From Bacteroidales bacterium (GTDB lineage Bacteria > Bacteroidota > Bacteroidia > Bacteroidales > UBA932): a stretch of DNA of 64,000 nt. The position numbers and the translations under genes are program-made. Under the pieces are notes generated by a model. It made no database searches, was not told the DNA's origin, and saw nothing but the letters and a program-made list of their open reading frames with translations. The stretch covers positions 112,261-176,260 of the forward strand of contig JAFZXU010000011.1 in NCBI GenBank assembly GCA_017616655.1. Reading direction: 5' to 3'. Shown in pieces: positions 8,405-16,645 of this stretch (position 1 is the stretch's first letter; the number at the start of each line of letters is the position of its first letter).

Positions 8405-9595
8405 ATGACTAAACTGCTGAATCAATTCTGCGCTTCGTACACCCGTTCAAAGGAGGCCAAGGCTGCCGGAATCTATCCCTATTACCGTGCGATTTCATCC
8501 GGACAGGATCCCGAAGTGCTGATGGCCAACGGCTCTAAGGCGCTGATGTTCGGTTCCAATTCATATCTCGGACTCTCCGACGACCCGAGACTCAAGGAGG
8601 CCGCCATTGCCGCCATCAAAAAATATGGCACCAGCTGCTCCGGGTCGCGTTTCCTGAACGGTACGCTCGATATCCACCAGGAACTTGAGGCGAAACTTGC
8701 GGCATTCGTGGGCAAGGAGGAGGCCGTAACATACAGCACCGGATTCCAGGTGAATCTGGGTGTGGTGAGCTGTCTCGGACCGCGCGGCAGCTACATCCTG
8801 CTCGATGAGCTGGACCACGCCTGCATCATAGACGGAAGCCGCCTGAGTTTCTCCACCGTCTATAAATTCCGCCACAACGATATGGAGTCCCTCGAGCAGA
8901 AGCTGGCGCTCTGCGAGATTGACAAACTGAAACTTATCGTGGTAGACGGAGTCTATTCGATGGAGGGTGACATCGCGCCGGTCAAGGAGCTCTGCGATCT
9001 CTGCGAGAAGTACAACGCATCGCTTATGATTGATGACGCCCACGGCCTCGGAGTACTCGGCGACCATGGCCGCGGAACCGCCAACCACTTCGGCGAGACG
9101 GATAGGGTAGACCTCATAATGGGCACATTCTCAAAGAGTTTCGGCTCTCTCGGCGGATTCATCGCTGCGGATTCGGAAGTCATCGACATCATCAAGCATA
9201 CCAGCCGTTCGCTCATCTTCAGCGCTTCGATGCCCCCGGCAAACGTGGCGGCAGTCAGCCGCGCGCTCGACATAATGCTCGAGGAGCCCGAAAGGATCGA
9301 GCATCTCTGGGATCTGACCCGTTACTGCCAGAACCGCTTCAGGGAGGCAGGAATCGATATCGGCCACACCCAGTCGCCCATCATCCCGCTTTTCGTGCGC
9401 GATACGAACAAGGCGATGGCGATGGTGCGCGATGCCCTCGACAATGGCGTCTTCATCACTCCGGTCATTGCTCCAGCAGTGCCCGAGAAGGATGTGCTCA
9501 TCCGTTTCGCGCTGATGGCTACACACTCTTTCGAACAGTGCGACAAGGCGATAGACGTTATCACCTCGCTCTTCAAGAAGTACGAAATAATCTGA
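8405..9595 (+). CDS. spt: serine palmitoyltransferase (alpha-oxoamine synthase family)
   Basis: This 396-aa PLP enzyme condenses an amino acid with an acyl-CoA or acyl-ACP. In Bacteroidota the form that starts sphingolipid synthesis joins serine and palmitoyl thioester to 3-ketosphinganine. Family blocks include F-G-S-N-S-Y-L-G-L near residues 49-57, G-S-R-F-L-N-G-T near 80, D-D-A-H-G-L-G near 211, and the PLP lysine Lys244 in T-F-S-K-S-F-G. An N-terminal Y-P-Y-Y-R-A-I resembles the Bacteroides SPT rather than BioF or Kbl. BioF or Kbl remain alternatives, but no biotin or threonine genes are nearby. The preceding 51-nt gap has no convincing promoter. Confidence 0.82.
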   Translation: MTKLLNQFCASYTRSKEAKAAGIYPYYRAISSGQDPEVLMANGSKALMFGSNSYLGLSDDPRLKEAAIAAIKKYGTSCSGSRFLNGTLDIHQELEAKLAAFVGKEEAVTYSTGFQVNLGVVSCLGPRGSYILLDELDHACIIDGSRLSFSTVYKFRHNDMESLEQKLALCEIDKLKLIVVDGVYSMEGDIAPVKELCDLCEKYNASLMIDDAHGLGVLGDHGRGTANHFGETDRVDLIMGTFSKSFGSLGGFIAADSEVIDIIKHTSRSLIFSASMPPANVAAVSRALDIMLEEPERIEHLWDLTRYCQNRFREAGIDIGHTQSPIIPLFVRDTNKAMAMVRDALDNGVFITPVIAPAVPEKDVLIRFALMATHSFEQCDKAIDVITSLFKKYEII

Positions 9596-9596
9596 T

Positions 9597-10535
9597 TTGC
9601 AGAATCTCGGCGAGATACTTTCCCTTTTGGTAGCGGTCTCCTGGACCGTTACCGCCCTGTGCGCCGACATTGCGAGTCACCGCATCGGCGCCCTTCCGCT
9701 CAATCTTATCAGGATGGCGCTCTCGCTGCTTCTGCTTGCAGGGGCGCTCTGGATCGTGACCGGCTCGCCATATCCTACAATGGCAGACGGCAAGGCATGG
9801 TTCTGGCTTGCCCTTTCGGGAGTAGTGGGTTATGTTTTCGGAGATTACTGCCTTTTCAATTCCTATGTGGTTTTCGGCTCGAAGTACGGGCAGCTTTTTA
9901 TGACGCTGGCGCCTCCCGTAGCGGGTATAACAGGCTGGCTGTTTATGGGGGAGACTATGCGCTGGCACTCCTGGCTGGCTATGCTGGTTACACTTACCGG
10001 TATAGCGATTTCAATTCTTGCAAGGGCAGGCAAGTCGCGCAAGCTTGAGCTTAAGCTGCCTCTGAAGGGCGTTCTGTTCGGGATAGGCGCTGGAGTGGGG
10101 CAGGGCACTGGCCTGGTTCTCAGTAAGATAGGCCTCGGTCACTATGCTGCTGCGATTCCCGCTGACGCGCCGCAGTCGGTGGTTTCGATGATGCCGTTCG
10201 CGGGCACATTCATCAGGGCCATCGCCGGCCTCATCGGCTTCTTCCTGATTCTTTCGATGAGGCGCGAACTGCCTCAGGTAGCAGCGGCGACACACGACCG
10301 AAAGGGTATGACTTTCGCCGGCCTCACCACCTTCTTCGGGCCGTTTCTCGGAGTTTCGCTCTCGCTTATGGCAGTGCAGTATGCCAAGGCCGGCATCGCC
10401 TCGACATTGATGGCTCTCACCCCTGTACTTATTATCGTCCCCTACGCCATCATCAATCACGAGAAGATATCCGTCAAGGAGGTAATCGGCACCCTCGTCA
10501 CGATGACCGGCGTCGCCCTCTTCTTTTTGCTGTAA
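9597..10535 (+). CDS. EamA/DMT-family membrane transporter
   Basis: This 312-aa polytopic protein has about ten hydrophobic helices in two EamA halves (roughly residues 1-138 and 150-312). A short basic stretch (G-K-S-R-K) separates the halves. It is a drug/metabolite-transporter type permease of the inner membrane with unknown cargo. The start is a TTG at 9597, one base after the SPT stop. The first ATG in frame lies about 39 codons further on and would remove the first helix, and an in-frame TAA at 9588 blocks any earlier start. Its position suggests co-expression with SPT. Confidence 0.82.
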   Translation: MQNLGEILSLLVAVSWTVTALCADIASHRIGALPLNLIRMALSLLLLAGALWIVTGSPYPTMADGKAWFWLALSGVVGYVFGDYCLFNSYVVFGSKYGQLFMTLAPPVAGITGWLFMGETMRWHSWLAMLVTLTGIAISILARAGKSRKLELKLPLKGVLFGIGAGVGQGTGLVLSKIGLGHYAAAIPADAPQSVVSMMPFAGTFIRAIAGLIGFFLILSMRRELPQVAAATHDRKGMTFAGLTTFFGPFLGVSLSLMAVQYAKAGIASTLMALTPVLIIVPYAIINHEKISVKEVIGTLVTMTGVALFFLL

Positions 10536-10550
10536 CAGTTATTCCAAGAG

Positions 10551-10570
10551 ATTCCCGCCTTCGCGAGAAT
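10551..10570. repeat. short imperfect hairpin after the EamA gene
   Basis: The 20-nt sequence from 10551 to 10570 folds back on itself as an 8-bp stem with one mismatch (ATTC-C-CGC against GCG-A-GAAT) around CTTC. It lies 15 nt after the stop of the transporter. No T-run follows, so it is either a weak terminator or a REP-type dispersed hairpin. Its form (attcccgcc ttcg cg.gaat) resembles dispersed intergenic repeats seen in many bacteria, which is recalled rather than tested here. Confidence 0.45.
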
Positions 10571-10584
10571 GACGTTGTAATCAA

Positions 10585-10733
10585 GTAGGCCCTCCTAAAG
10601 GCGAAGTGGTTGTTCCCCTGAAAACCCGTGCCACCCTCGGCAACGTAAGAGGGAGGGGCCCACGAAGTGGGAGGGGTCGAGCGGAGCGAGACGGTTTGAA
10701 GGGAAACTACCCGTAGCAAAAAGGAGGGCCTAC
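10585..10733. repeat. 149-bp element bounded by perfect 12-bp inverted repeats (MITE- or REP-like)
   Basis: The arms GTAGGCCCTCCT (10585-10596) and AGGAGGGCCTAC (10722-10733) are perfect reverse complements. The interior holds smaller hairpins, including CCCAC-GAA-GTGGG at about 10660-10672, and a partial second pairing of TGGTTGTTCCC with GGGAAACTACCC. No ORF of useful length is present. The element fills most of the gap between the transporter and the convergent lrp gene. It could be a miniature transposable element, a REP-like unit or a structured RNA. No clear target-site duplication is visible. Confidence 0.6.
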
Positions 10734-10743
10734 GAAATAGTAT

Positions 10744-11211
10744 TTAGACATATATTCCGTAGCCCTGTTTAATCTCCTTCATGACGAAGGTGGAGAGGAT
10801 GGAGCCGATTGATTCGACGGTGCCCAGGACGTTGATTATGAAATCGTTATAGTATTTCATGTCGGGGGCGTAGATGGTGAGGATGTAGTCGAACTCTCCG
10901 GCGACATTGTAGCAGGCGGTCACTTCGGGAATCCCCTTGATGACCGAGACGAAATCGTTGGCGATGTCGCGGTGCATCTGCTTCAGCTTGACGCTGCAGA
11001 AGACCAGGAATCCGCGCCCCATCTTCTCTGGATCGAGAATAGCCATATACTTCTTAATATATCCTTCGCTCTCGAGCCGCTTGATGCGCTCGAAAACCGG
11101 AGTGGAGGAGAGATTGACCCGGGCGGCGATCTGCTTGGTGGTCATCTTCGCGTCTTCCTGAAGGCACCTGAGGATTTTCAGGTCCATTTCGTCCAAAGTG
11201 CTGCTGTTCAT
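10744..11211 (-). CDS. Lrp/AsnC-family transcriptional regulator
   Basis: This 155-aa regulator has an N-terminal winged helix-turn-helix (about residues 8-60, with I-A-A-R-V-N-L-S-S-T-P-V-F-E-R-I-K-R-L) and a C-terminal RAM ligand-binding domain (about 68-150). It is transcribed away from metY, with 158 bp between the two starts. Lrp-family proteins bind amino acids and often control adjacent amino-acid genes, so metY-metX-thrA is its likely target and methionine or another amino acid its ligand. Both points are inference. An inverted repeat in the shared gap is the candidate operator. Confidence 0.93.
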   Translation of the reverse strand: MNSSTLDEMDLKILRCLQEDAKMTTKQIAARVNLSSTPVFERIKRLESEGYIKKYMAILDPEKMGRGFLVFCSVKLKQMHRDIANDFVSVIKGIPEVTACYNVAGEFDYILTIYAPDMKYYNDFIINVLGTVESIGSILSTFVMKEIKQGYGIYV

Positions 11212-11248
11212 ACAAGAATATTTTTCCGTGAAAAGGGAATAAAATGGT

Positions 11249-11256
11249 TATATTTG
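11249..11256 (+). promoter_or_regulatory. candidate -7 box for metY
   Basis: TATATTTG matches the Bacteroidota -7 consensus TAnnTTTG on the plus strand, about 113 nt before the metY ATG. No clear -33 TTTG lies 19-21 nt upstream. The long leader it would create shows no riboswitch fold that I can recognise. Confidence 0.4.
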
Positions 11257-11261
11257 CTTCC

Positions 11262-11305
11262 GCAATTTGAATTTCATGCAAAAATAGAATAATTTTCCAA
11301 ATTGC
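11262..11305. promoter_or_regulatory. candidate Lrp operator (8-bp inverted repeat, 28-nt spacer)
   Basis: GCAATTTG at 11262-11269 and CAAATTGC at 11298-11305 are exact reverse complements inside the divergent lrp-metY gap. The pair brackets a putative lrp -7 box and lies just downstream of the metY -7 box, a suitable place for a regulator of both genes. The half-site content and wide spacing would suit an octameric Lrp-type protein. Binding is not shown. Confidence 0.4.
11279..11286 (-). promoter_or_regulatory. candidate -7 box for lrp
   Basis: Read on the minus strand this is TATTTTTG, a match to TAnnTTTG, about 68 nt upstream of the lrp start. A TTG lies about 18 nt further upstream as a possible -33 element. 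Confidence 0.4.
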
Positions 11306-11369
11306 AATGCAGTGTACCGAAATATTTTCTAAAAGTACTATCTTGCGGAGAATTTATATCGAAGACAAA

Positions 11370-12656
11370 ATGAGCAAAAAGATCGACACGCTTTGCGTAC
11401 AGGGGGGCTACAGGCCCAAGAAGGGGGAATCCAGGCAGATTCCCATTATCCAGAGTACAACCTTCAAGTACGAGACAAGCGACCAGATGGGACGTCTTTT
11501 CGACCTTGAGGAATCGGGCTATTTCTATTCCAGGCTTCAGAACCCGACTTGCGACACGGTTGCGGCGAGGATTGCTGAGCTTGAGGGTGGCGTGGCTGCT
11601 ATGCTTACCTCGTCGGGACAGGCGGCCAACTTCTTCGCCTGCTTCAATATCTGCGAGGCCGGCGACCATATGATCAGTACGGCAAGCATATACGGAGGTA
11701 CTTTCAACCTTTTCAATACCACTTTCAGGAAGATGGGCATCGATGTGACATTCATCGACCAGGAGGCCTCCGACGAGGAGTTAGAGGCTGCCTTCAAGCC
11801 CAACACCAAACTCGTATTCGGCGAGACGCTGACCAATCCTAACGTCAGGGTCCTTGATATAGAGCGTATTGCGCGCATTGCGCACGCACACGGGGTGCCC
11901 TTGATAGTGGACAACACTTTCCCCACTCCGGTCAACTGCCGCCCCTTCGAGTTCGGCGCCGACATAGTGACCCACTCCACCACCAAATATATGGACGGTC
12001 ACGGCACGGCAGTCGGAGGCGTCGTCGTGGACAGCGGCAACTTCGACTGGGATGCCAATGCGGAGAAGTTCCCCGGACTCTGCACTCCGGACGACTCCTA
12101 CCACGGCCTCATCTATACCGAACGCTTCGGCAAAGGAGCTTACATAACCAAGGCTACCGCCCAGCTGATGAGGGACTTCGGATGCTGCCAGAGCCCGCAG
12201 AACGCCTTCTATCTCGGCCTCGGTCTGCAGACCCTGCACGTGAGGATGGCACGCCACTGCAGCAGCGCCCTGAAGGTCGCAAAATTCCTGAAGAACCATC
12301 CGTCAGTCAAATGGGTCAACTATCCCGGCCTGGAGGGCGATACGGAGTACGAACGCGGCAGGAAATATCTTCCCGACGGCTCCTGCGGCGTGATGGCCTT
12401 CGCCCTGAAGGGGGATCGCGCGTACGCCAACCGTTTTATCGACGCCCTGAAGCTTGTTACTATTGAAACCCACGTTGCGGACTGCTACACCTGCATACTG
12501 CATCCCGCATCGCATACCCACCGTCAGCTTACCGACGAGCAGCTCCTCGAGGCGGGAGTGGCTCCCGACCTGATGCGTCTCAGCATAGGTCTCGAGGATC
12601 CTGACGACCTTATTAAAGATATAGAGAATGCAGTTTCACAAGCTGACCGCGGATAG
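11370..12656 (+). CDS. metY: O-acetylhomoserine sulfhydrylase
   Basis: This 428-aa Cys/Met-metabolism PLP enzyme should convert O-acylhomoserine and sulfide to homocysteine. The family blocks are Y-S-R-L-Q-N-P-T near residue 51, the S-G-Q-A-A-N loop, D-N-T-F-P-T-P near 178, and the PLP lysine in S-T-T-K-Y-M-D-G-H-G-T near 203-213. The ATG at 11370 gives the normal start (M-S-K-K-I-D-T-L-C-V-Q-G-G). An upstream in-frame start at 11307 would add 21 untypical residues. metX follows and overlaps by 29 nt, which supports sulfhydrylation over cystathionine gamma-synthase. Confidence 0.92.
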   Translation: MSKKIDTLCVQGGYRPKKGESRQIPIIQSTTFKYETSDQMGRLFDLEESGYFYSRLQNPTCDTVAARIAELEGGVAAMLTSSGQAANFFACFNICEAGDHMISTASIYGGTFNLFNTTFRKMGIDVTFIDQEASDEELEAAFKPNTKLVFGETLTNPNVRVLDIERIARIAHAHGVPLIVDNTFPTPVNCRPFEFGADIVTHSTTKYMDGHGTAVGGVVVDSGNFDWDANAEKFPGLCTPDDSYHGLIYTERFGKGAYITKATAQLMRDFGCCQSPQNAFYLGLGLQTLHVRMARHCSSALKVAKFLKNHPSVKWVNYPGLEGDTEYERGRKYLPDGSCGVMAFALKGDRAYANRFIDALKLVTIETHVADCYTCILHPASHTHRQLTDEQLLEAGVAPDLMRLSIGLEDPDDLIKDIENAVSQADRG

Positions 12657-13644
12657 GTTCGAGTTCGAGTGCGGTAAGGCTATCGAGAATTTCGAGATAG
12701 CCTACCACACCTCTCCCCGTGATTATCGCAAGGGGGAGAAGGTGATCTGGATATGCCACGCGCTGACAGCCAACTCAGACCCGGAGGATTGGTGGGAATC
12801 GCTTGTCGGACCGGGCAAACTGATCGACACCGAAAAGTATTTCGTGGTATGCTCCAATATGCCCGGCTCCCCCTACGGAACCACCAGTCCGGTATCTGTA
12901 AATCCCGCCACAGGCAAACCCTATTATTTTGATTATCCCGACGTTACGACCCGCGATATAGTCTCCTCCATAATCCTTGTCCGCAAGGCGCTGGGAATAG
13001 AGAAGGTGGATCTCCTGCTCGGCTCCTCGATAGGCGGCTTCTATGCCATCGAGTGGTCGATAATCGAGCCGGAGGTTATCAAAAAGGCCGCTTTCATCGC
13101 CACCACCTCAAGGGTGAGTCCCTATTTGACCGCATTTATGGAGACCCAGAGGATGGCGATCGAGGCCGACCCCACATTCCGCGAGGCGAAATCTCCGCAG
13201 GGAGGCCTTGAAGGAATGAAGTGCGCCCGCGCCATAGCCCTGATCTCATACCGCTGCTACGAAGGGTATGACATCACCCAGAAGGAGATGGATGACGATG
13301 CGGTCTTCGCGCAGAGGGCAGCCTCCTACGAGCGTTACCAGGGAGAGAAACTTGGCCGGCGCTTCAACGCCTACAGCTACTGGTACCTGGCCAACTGCGT
13401 CGACAGTAACAATGCTGGACGCGGACGCGGGGGAGAGGCGGCCGCTCTCGGCTCCATAAAGGCCGACGTCACCCTCGTCGCGATCGACACCGACTGCATC
13501 TTCAGGCCCAAGGAGATTGAGAAGATGTCTGAATTCATCCCCGGATGCAAATACCACGTAATCAATTCGCTGTTCGGACATGACGGCTTCCTGCTTGAGT
13601 ATGAACAGCTTACCAAGATATTGAAACCCCTGATAGAAGATTGA
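12628..13644 (+). CDS. metX: homoserine O-acyltransferase (acetyltransferase), alpha/beta-hydrolase fold
   Basis: MetX (338 aa) activates homoserine with acetyl-CoA (succinyl-CoA in some family members). The nucleophile elbow is G-S-S-I-G with Ser134. The oxyanion region shows C-H-A-L-T near residue 45, and the late histidine sits in F-G-H-D-G. The family motif for the donor pocket can be recognised in N-M-P-G-S-P-Y-G-T-T-S-P. It overlaps metY by 29 nt and thrA starts 1 nt after it. The three genes form a direct route from aspartate to homocysteine together with aspartate-semialdehyde dehydrogenase, which is not in this window. Confidence 0.92.
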   Translation: MQFHKLTADRFEFECGKAIENFEIAYHTSPRDYRKGEKVIWICHALTANSDPEDWWESLVGPGKLIDTEKYFVVCSNMPGSPYGTTSPVSVNPATGKPYYFDYPDVTTRDIVSSIILVRKALGIEKVDLLLGSSIGGFYAIEWSIIEPEVIKKAAFIATTSRVSPYLTAFMETQRMAIEADPTFREAKSPQGGLEGMKCARAIALISYRCYEGYDITQKEMDDDAVFAQRAASYERYQGEKLGRRFNAYSYWYLANCVDSNNAGRGRGGEAAALGSIKADVTLVAIDTDCIFRPKEIEKMSEFIPGCKYHVINSLFGHDGFLLEYEQLTKILKPLIED

Positions 13645-13645
13645 T

Positions 13646-16060
13646 ATGCAAGTCCTGAAATTCGGCGGTACCTCCGTATCGGACGCCGCCAATATGACAA
13701 AGGTTGTAAAGATCGTCTCCAAGGCGCTTGAGAACGACAGGACGATCCTGGTGCTCTCGGCAATCAGCAAATGCACCGACACCCTCATCAAGATAGGCAA
13801 TCTGGCATCGGAAAGGGACGAGTCCTACCTTGCCCTGATAGATGACCTTCAGAAGCGTCATAACGGCATCATCGAGGAGTTCCTGCCCCGCGAGAGCCGC
13901 AAGCAGGTGCTCAGGGAGTGCGACGAGATATTCAACCACCTCCGCGGAATCGCACAGGGAGTGCGACTGCTCGGCGAGCTGAGCACCGTGAGCCTCGATG
14001 CCATCCAGGGGTGCGGCGAGCTGCTCTCCACACGGATCGTGGCCGCAAAGTTCTCCTCGATGGGGACCAACAGCCGATGGATCGACTCGCGCAGTATCGT
14101 GAAGACCGCCTCTTCCGGAGGCCACAATACCCTTGACCAGGCGGCTACCAACGCCAACATTGCGAAGCTGCTGGCCGACGATCCCGATACCCGCCTGTTC
14201 ATAATGCAGGGCTTCATCGCCTCCGACGAAAAGGGGCGGATGACCACCCTCGGACGCGGCGGATCGGATTACAGCGCTTCGATAATCGCAGTGGGATGCG
14301 GCGCGAGGGAACTCCAGATCTGGACCGACGTTCCCGGTATGATGACCTCCAATCCCAGGATAGTCCCTACGGCACGCACCATCAGCCACATTTCGTACCG
14401 TGCCGCGCTGGAACTTTCCCACTTCGGCGCCAAGGTAATCTATCCTCCTACTATCCAGCCGGTTGTGGCCGAAGGAATTCCCATCTACGTTAAGAATACA
14501 TTCGAGCCGTCGGCCTTCGGAACCCTTATCGAGAAGGATCCGCCCGCTGTCTACGGCTCCAATCTGATAGGCATCTCCAATTCCGACAACATCGCCCTCA
14601 TCTCGCTGGAAGGCAGCGGAATGGTGGGCATCCCCGGCTTCTCCAGCCGCCTCTTCGAAACCCTCTACCTGCACGATATCAACATCATCCTCATCACCCA
14701 GGCCTCTTCGGTCCACACGATGTGCATCGCCATTTCCGAGGCCGACGCGGAGAAGGCCAAGAGGGCTGCCGACGAGACCTTTGCCTATGAGATCTCTCTC
14801 GGCAAACTCAATCCGCTCAAGGTGGAGAAGGGCTATTCGATCGTCTGCCTCGTGGGCAACGACATCTTCAACCAAAGCGGCACCACGGGCAGGATGCTCG
14901 CCGCCATGGGACGCAACGGCATTCCCGTAAGGGCAACCGCACAGGGTTCTTCCGAACGTAACATCTCCGTTATCGTTTCCTCAGACAAGGTGGAGATGGC
15001 AATCCGCTGCATCCACAACGAGTTCTTCGACAAGAGTACGGAGATCCCGGTGAATTTATTCCTCACTGGATGCGGTACGGTGGGAGGTTCGCTGCTGAAG
15101 ATTCTTGCATCGAGCGCCGATATCGTTGCAAAGCGCACGGGCAAGCGCGTGGTGCTCGCAGGACTCTGCGATGCCGACCACTTCATCATTGACGGGAAGG
15201 GAATAGATCCCGCTACGGCAACAGAGCGGCTGAAGAAGGGAGAACCTACCGCCGACGACGCCTGGTTCACAGCCCTGAAGGGCATCTCTCTCGAGAATTC
15301 GGTATTTGCCGACTGCACTGCGAGCGCGCACGTCTCATCCAAATACGAGCAGCTCTTCAAGGCCGGCTATTCGGTGGTGGCCTGCAACAAGATAGCCTTC
15401 TCGGCCCCTTATGAAAGATACCGCGTAATGAAGGATGCCGCCCTCCGCAACGGAGTCTCCCTCCGGTACGAGACTACCGTAGGTGCGGCGCTCCCGATCC
15501 TTGAGACCATCTCCCGGAGCGTCAACTCAGGCGACGCGATCGAGAGGGTGGAGGCAGTCCTTTCCGGCTCCCTCAACTTCCTCTTCAGCAACTACCGCGG
15601 CGCAGACGGCCCCACTTTCGCCGAGATCGTGGCACAGGCAGGCAAGGCCGGCTATCTCGAGCCCGACCCTTCGGTCGATCTGAGCGGCCGCGACGTGCTG
15701 CGCAAAATCCTGATCCTCTCCCGTGAGGCCGGCCTTGTTATCGACGAGGCCGATGTGGAGGCCGTTCCTCTTCCCGACTGGCACGATGAGGAGGCCTTCC
15801 GCCGCCTCTATGACGATGCCGCCTCCAAGGGGTGCAAACTGAGATATACCGCCTGCCTCGAAATAGCTCCCGACGGGGAGTTCAAAGCCTCGATAGGGCT
15901 CAGGCAGATAGATGAAACACATCCGTTTTATAACCTGAACGGGACCGACAACTGCGCTATAGTCCGCACTTCGTTCTATCCTTCGCCCCTGGTGGTTCAG
16001 GGCGCCGGGGCAGGCGGAATGCAGACGGCTTCAGGTCTCCTTAATGATATTCTTTTATGA
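13646..16060 (+). CDS. thrA: bifunctional aspartokinase / homoserine dehydrogenase
   Basis: This 804-aa fusion phosphorylates aspartate and reduces aspartate semialdehyde to homoserine. The kinase occupies roughly residues 1-290 (K-F-G-G-T-S-V at the N-terminus, G-R-G-G-S-D-Y near 205). Two ACT regulatory domains follow at about 310-460. The NADP-dependent homoserine dehydrogenase covers about 468-804 (L-F-L-T-G-C-G-T-V-G-G-S, later K-A-G-Y-L-E-P-D-P). The ACT domains imply feedback control, usually by threonine. Its stop overlaps a lipoprotein gene by 4 nt, so the operon continues. Confidence 0.96.
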   Translation: MQVLKFGGTSVSDAANMTKVVKIVSKALENDRTILVLSAISKCTDTLIKIGNLASERDESYLALIDDLQKRHNGIIEEFLPRESRKQVLRECDEIFNHLRGIAQGVRLLGELSTVSLDAIQGCGELLSTRIVAAKFSSMGTNSRWIDSRSIVKTASSGGHNTLDQAATNANIAKLLADDPDTRLFIMQGFIASDEKGRMTTLGRGGSDYSASIIAVGCGARELQIWTDVPGMMTSNPRIVPTARTISHISYRAALELSHFGAKVIYPPTIQPVVAEGIPIYVKNTFEPSAFGTLIEKDPPAVYGSNLIGISNSDNIALISLEGSGMVGIPGFSSRLFETLYLHDINIILITQASSVHTMCIAISEADAEKAKRAADETFAYEISLGKLNPLKVEKGYSIVCLVGNDIFNQSGTTGRMLAAMGRNGIPVRATAQGSSERNISVIVSSDKVEMAIRCIHNEFFDKSTEIPVNLFLTGCGTVGGSLLKILASSADIVAKRTGKRVVLAGLCDADHFIIDGKGIDPATATERLKKGEPTADDAWFTALKGISLENSVFADCTASAHVSSKYEQLFKAGYSVVACNKIAFSAPYERYRVMKDAALRNGVSLRYETTVGAALPILETISRSVNSGDAIERVEAVLSGSLNFLFSNYRGADGPTFAEIVAQAGKAGYLEPDPSVDLSGRDVLRKILILSREAGLVIDEADVEAVPLPDWHDEEAFRRLYDDAASKGCKLRYTACLEIAPDGEFKASIGLRQIDETHPFYNLNGTDNCAIVRTSFYPSPLVVQGAGAGGMQTASGLLNDILL

Positions 16061-16614
16061 AAAAACTAGCATTACTGATTACTGTTTTCGTTGCGGCGCT
16101 GAGCGCATGCACAAAGGAAAAAGATCCTTATCTGGCGGCTCTGGAAACTGAAATCGCCGGCCGTCTAGGCGAGGGAGCCAAGGTCAATATCGAAATCTTC
16201 TCGCTTATCGACTCCACCACTTTCGGAGAGGAGCTCAAGTATCGCCAGGAGGTCTTCGACCTGCGTCTCAAGCAGAATATGAAACTGCTCGAGAGGTACA
16301 AGCAGGGAGGCTTCGTCAACAGCGCGGTCGATAAGCGCAACGCCATCAACCACGACCACGAGGTGATTGCCGGCCTTGCCGATATGGAAAGGAGCCTCGA
16401 GCCGATCCTGGGCAATGTGGCCTATTATGACTTCTGCTTCAGCGGCTCGGCCAAGAAGGGGGATTCAAGGGCGGTGTATAAGGAGTATTACGCATCCATC
16501 ACTCCCCAAGGCGAGGTCGTAAGCATCGACAGCAACAAGAAGACGCTGCACAAGGCCCTGGGCCGTGTGATTCCCGGCTACCTGGAACTTGTCAAAGGTG
16601 AAGATGCAGATTAA
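16057..16614 (+). CDS. small hypothetical lipoprotein
   Basis: This is a 185-aa protein with a lipoprotein signal (M-K-K-L-A-L-L-I-T-V-F-V, then lipobox L-S-A-C at Cys19). No Asp at +2 suggests inner-membrane retention, so it is probably exported and lipid-anchored. The mature part is charged and mostly helical, without a recognised domain. It overlaps thrA by 4 nt, so it is translationally coupled to an amino-acid enzyme with no evident connection. I do not recognise the family and assign no function. A strong palindrome follows directly. Confidence 0.8.
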   Translation: MKKLALLITVFVAALSACTKEKDPYLAALETEIAGRLGEGAKVNIEIFSLIDSTTFGEELKYRQEVFDLRLKQNMKLLERYKQGGFVNSAVDKRNAINHDHEVIAGLADMERSLEPILGNVAYYDFCFSGSAKKGDSRAVYKEYYASITPQGEVVSIDSNKKTLHKALGRVIPGYLELVKGEDAD

Positions 16615-16617
16615 AAG

Positions 16618-16645
16618 GAAAGGCTACTCCGCGGAGTAGCCTTTC
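16618..16645. terminator. 28-nt perfect palindrome, bidirectional terminator
   Basis: The sequence 16618-16645 is its own reverse complement, giving a stem of up to 14 bp centred on CCGCGG. It begins 3 nt after the lipoprotein stop and overlaps the final codons and stop of the opposite-strand acyltransferase. Flanking A and T residues on either side (TTAAAAG, CTTTCTTA) make it a plausible terminator for both converging operons. Its T-tract is poor by E. coli standards. Confidence 0.75.

Noticed and set aside
8405-9595. Calling the oxoamine synthase BioF or Kbl
   Set aside because: The N-terminal sequence and the SDR neighbour fit serine palmitoyltransferase better; no biotin or threonine genes are adjacent.
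11212-11369. SAM or other methionine riboswitch in the metY leader
   Set aside because: The leader is short, AT-rich and lacks the paired elements of a SAM aptamer; only an inverted repeat and -7 boxes are seen.
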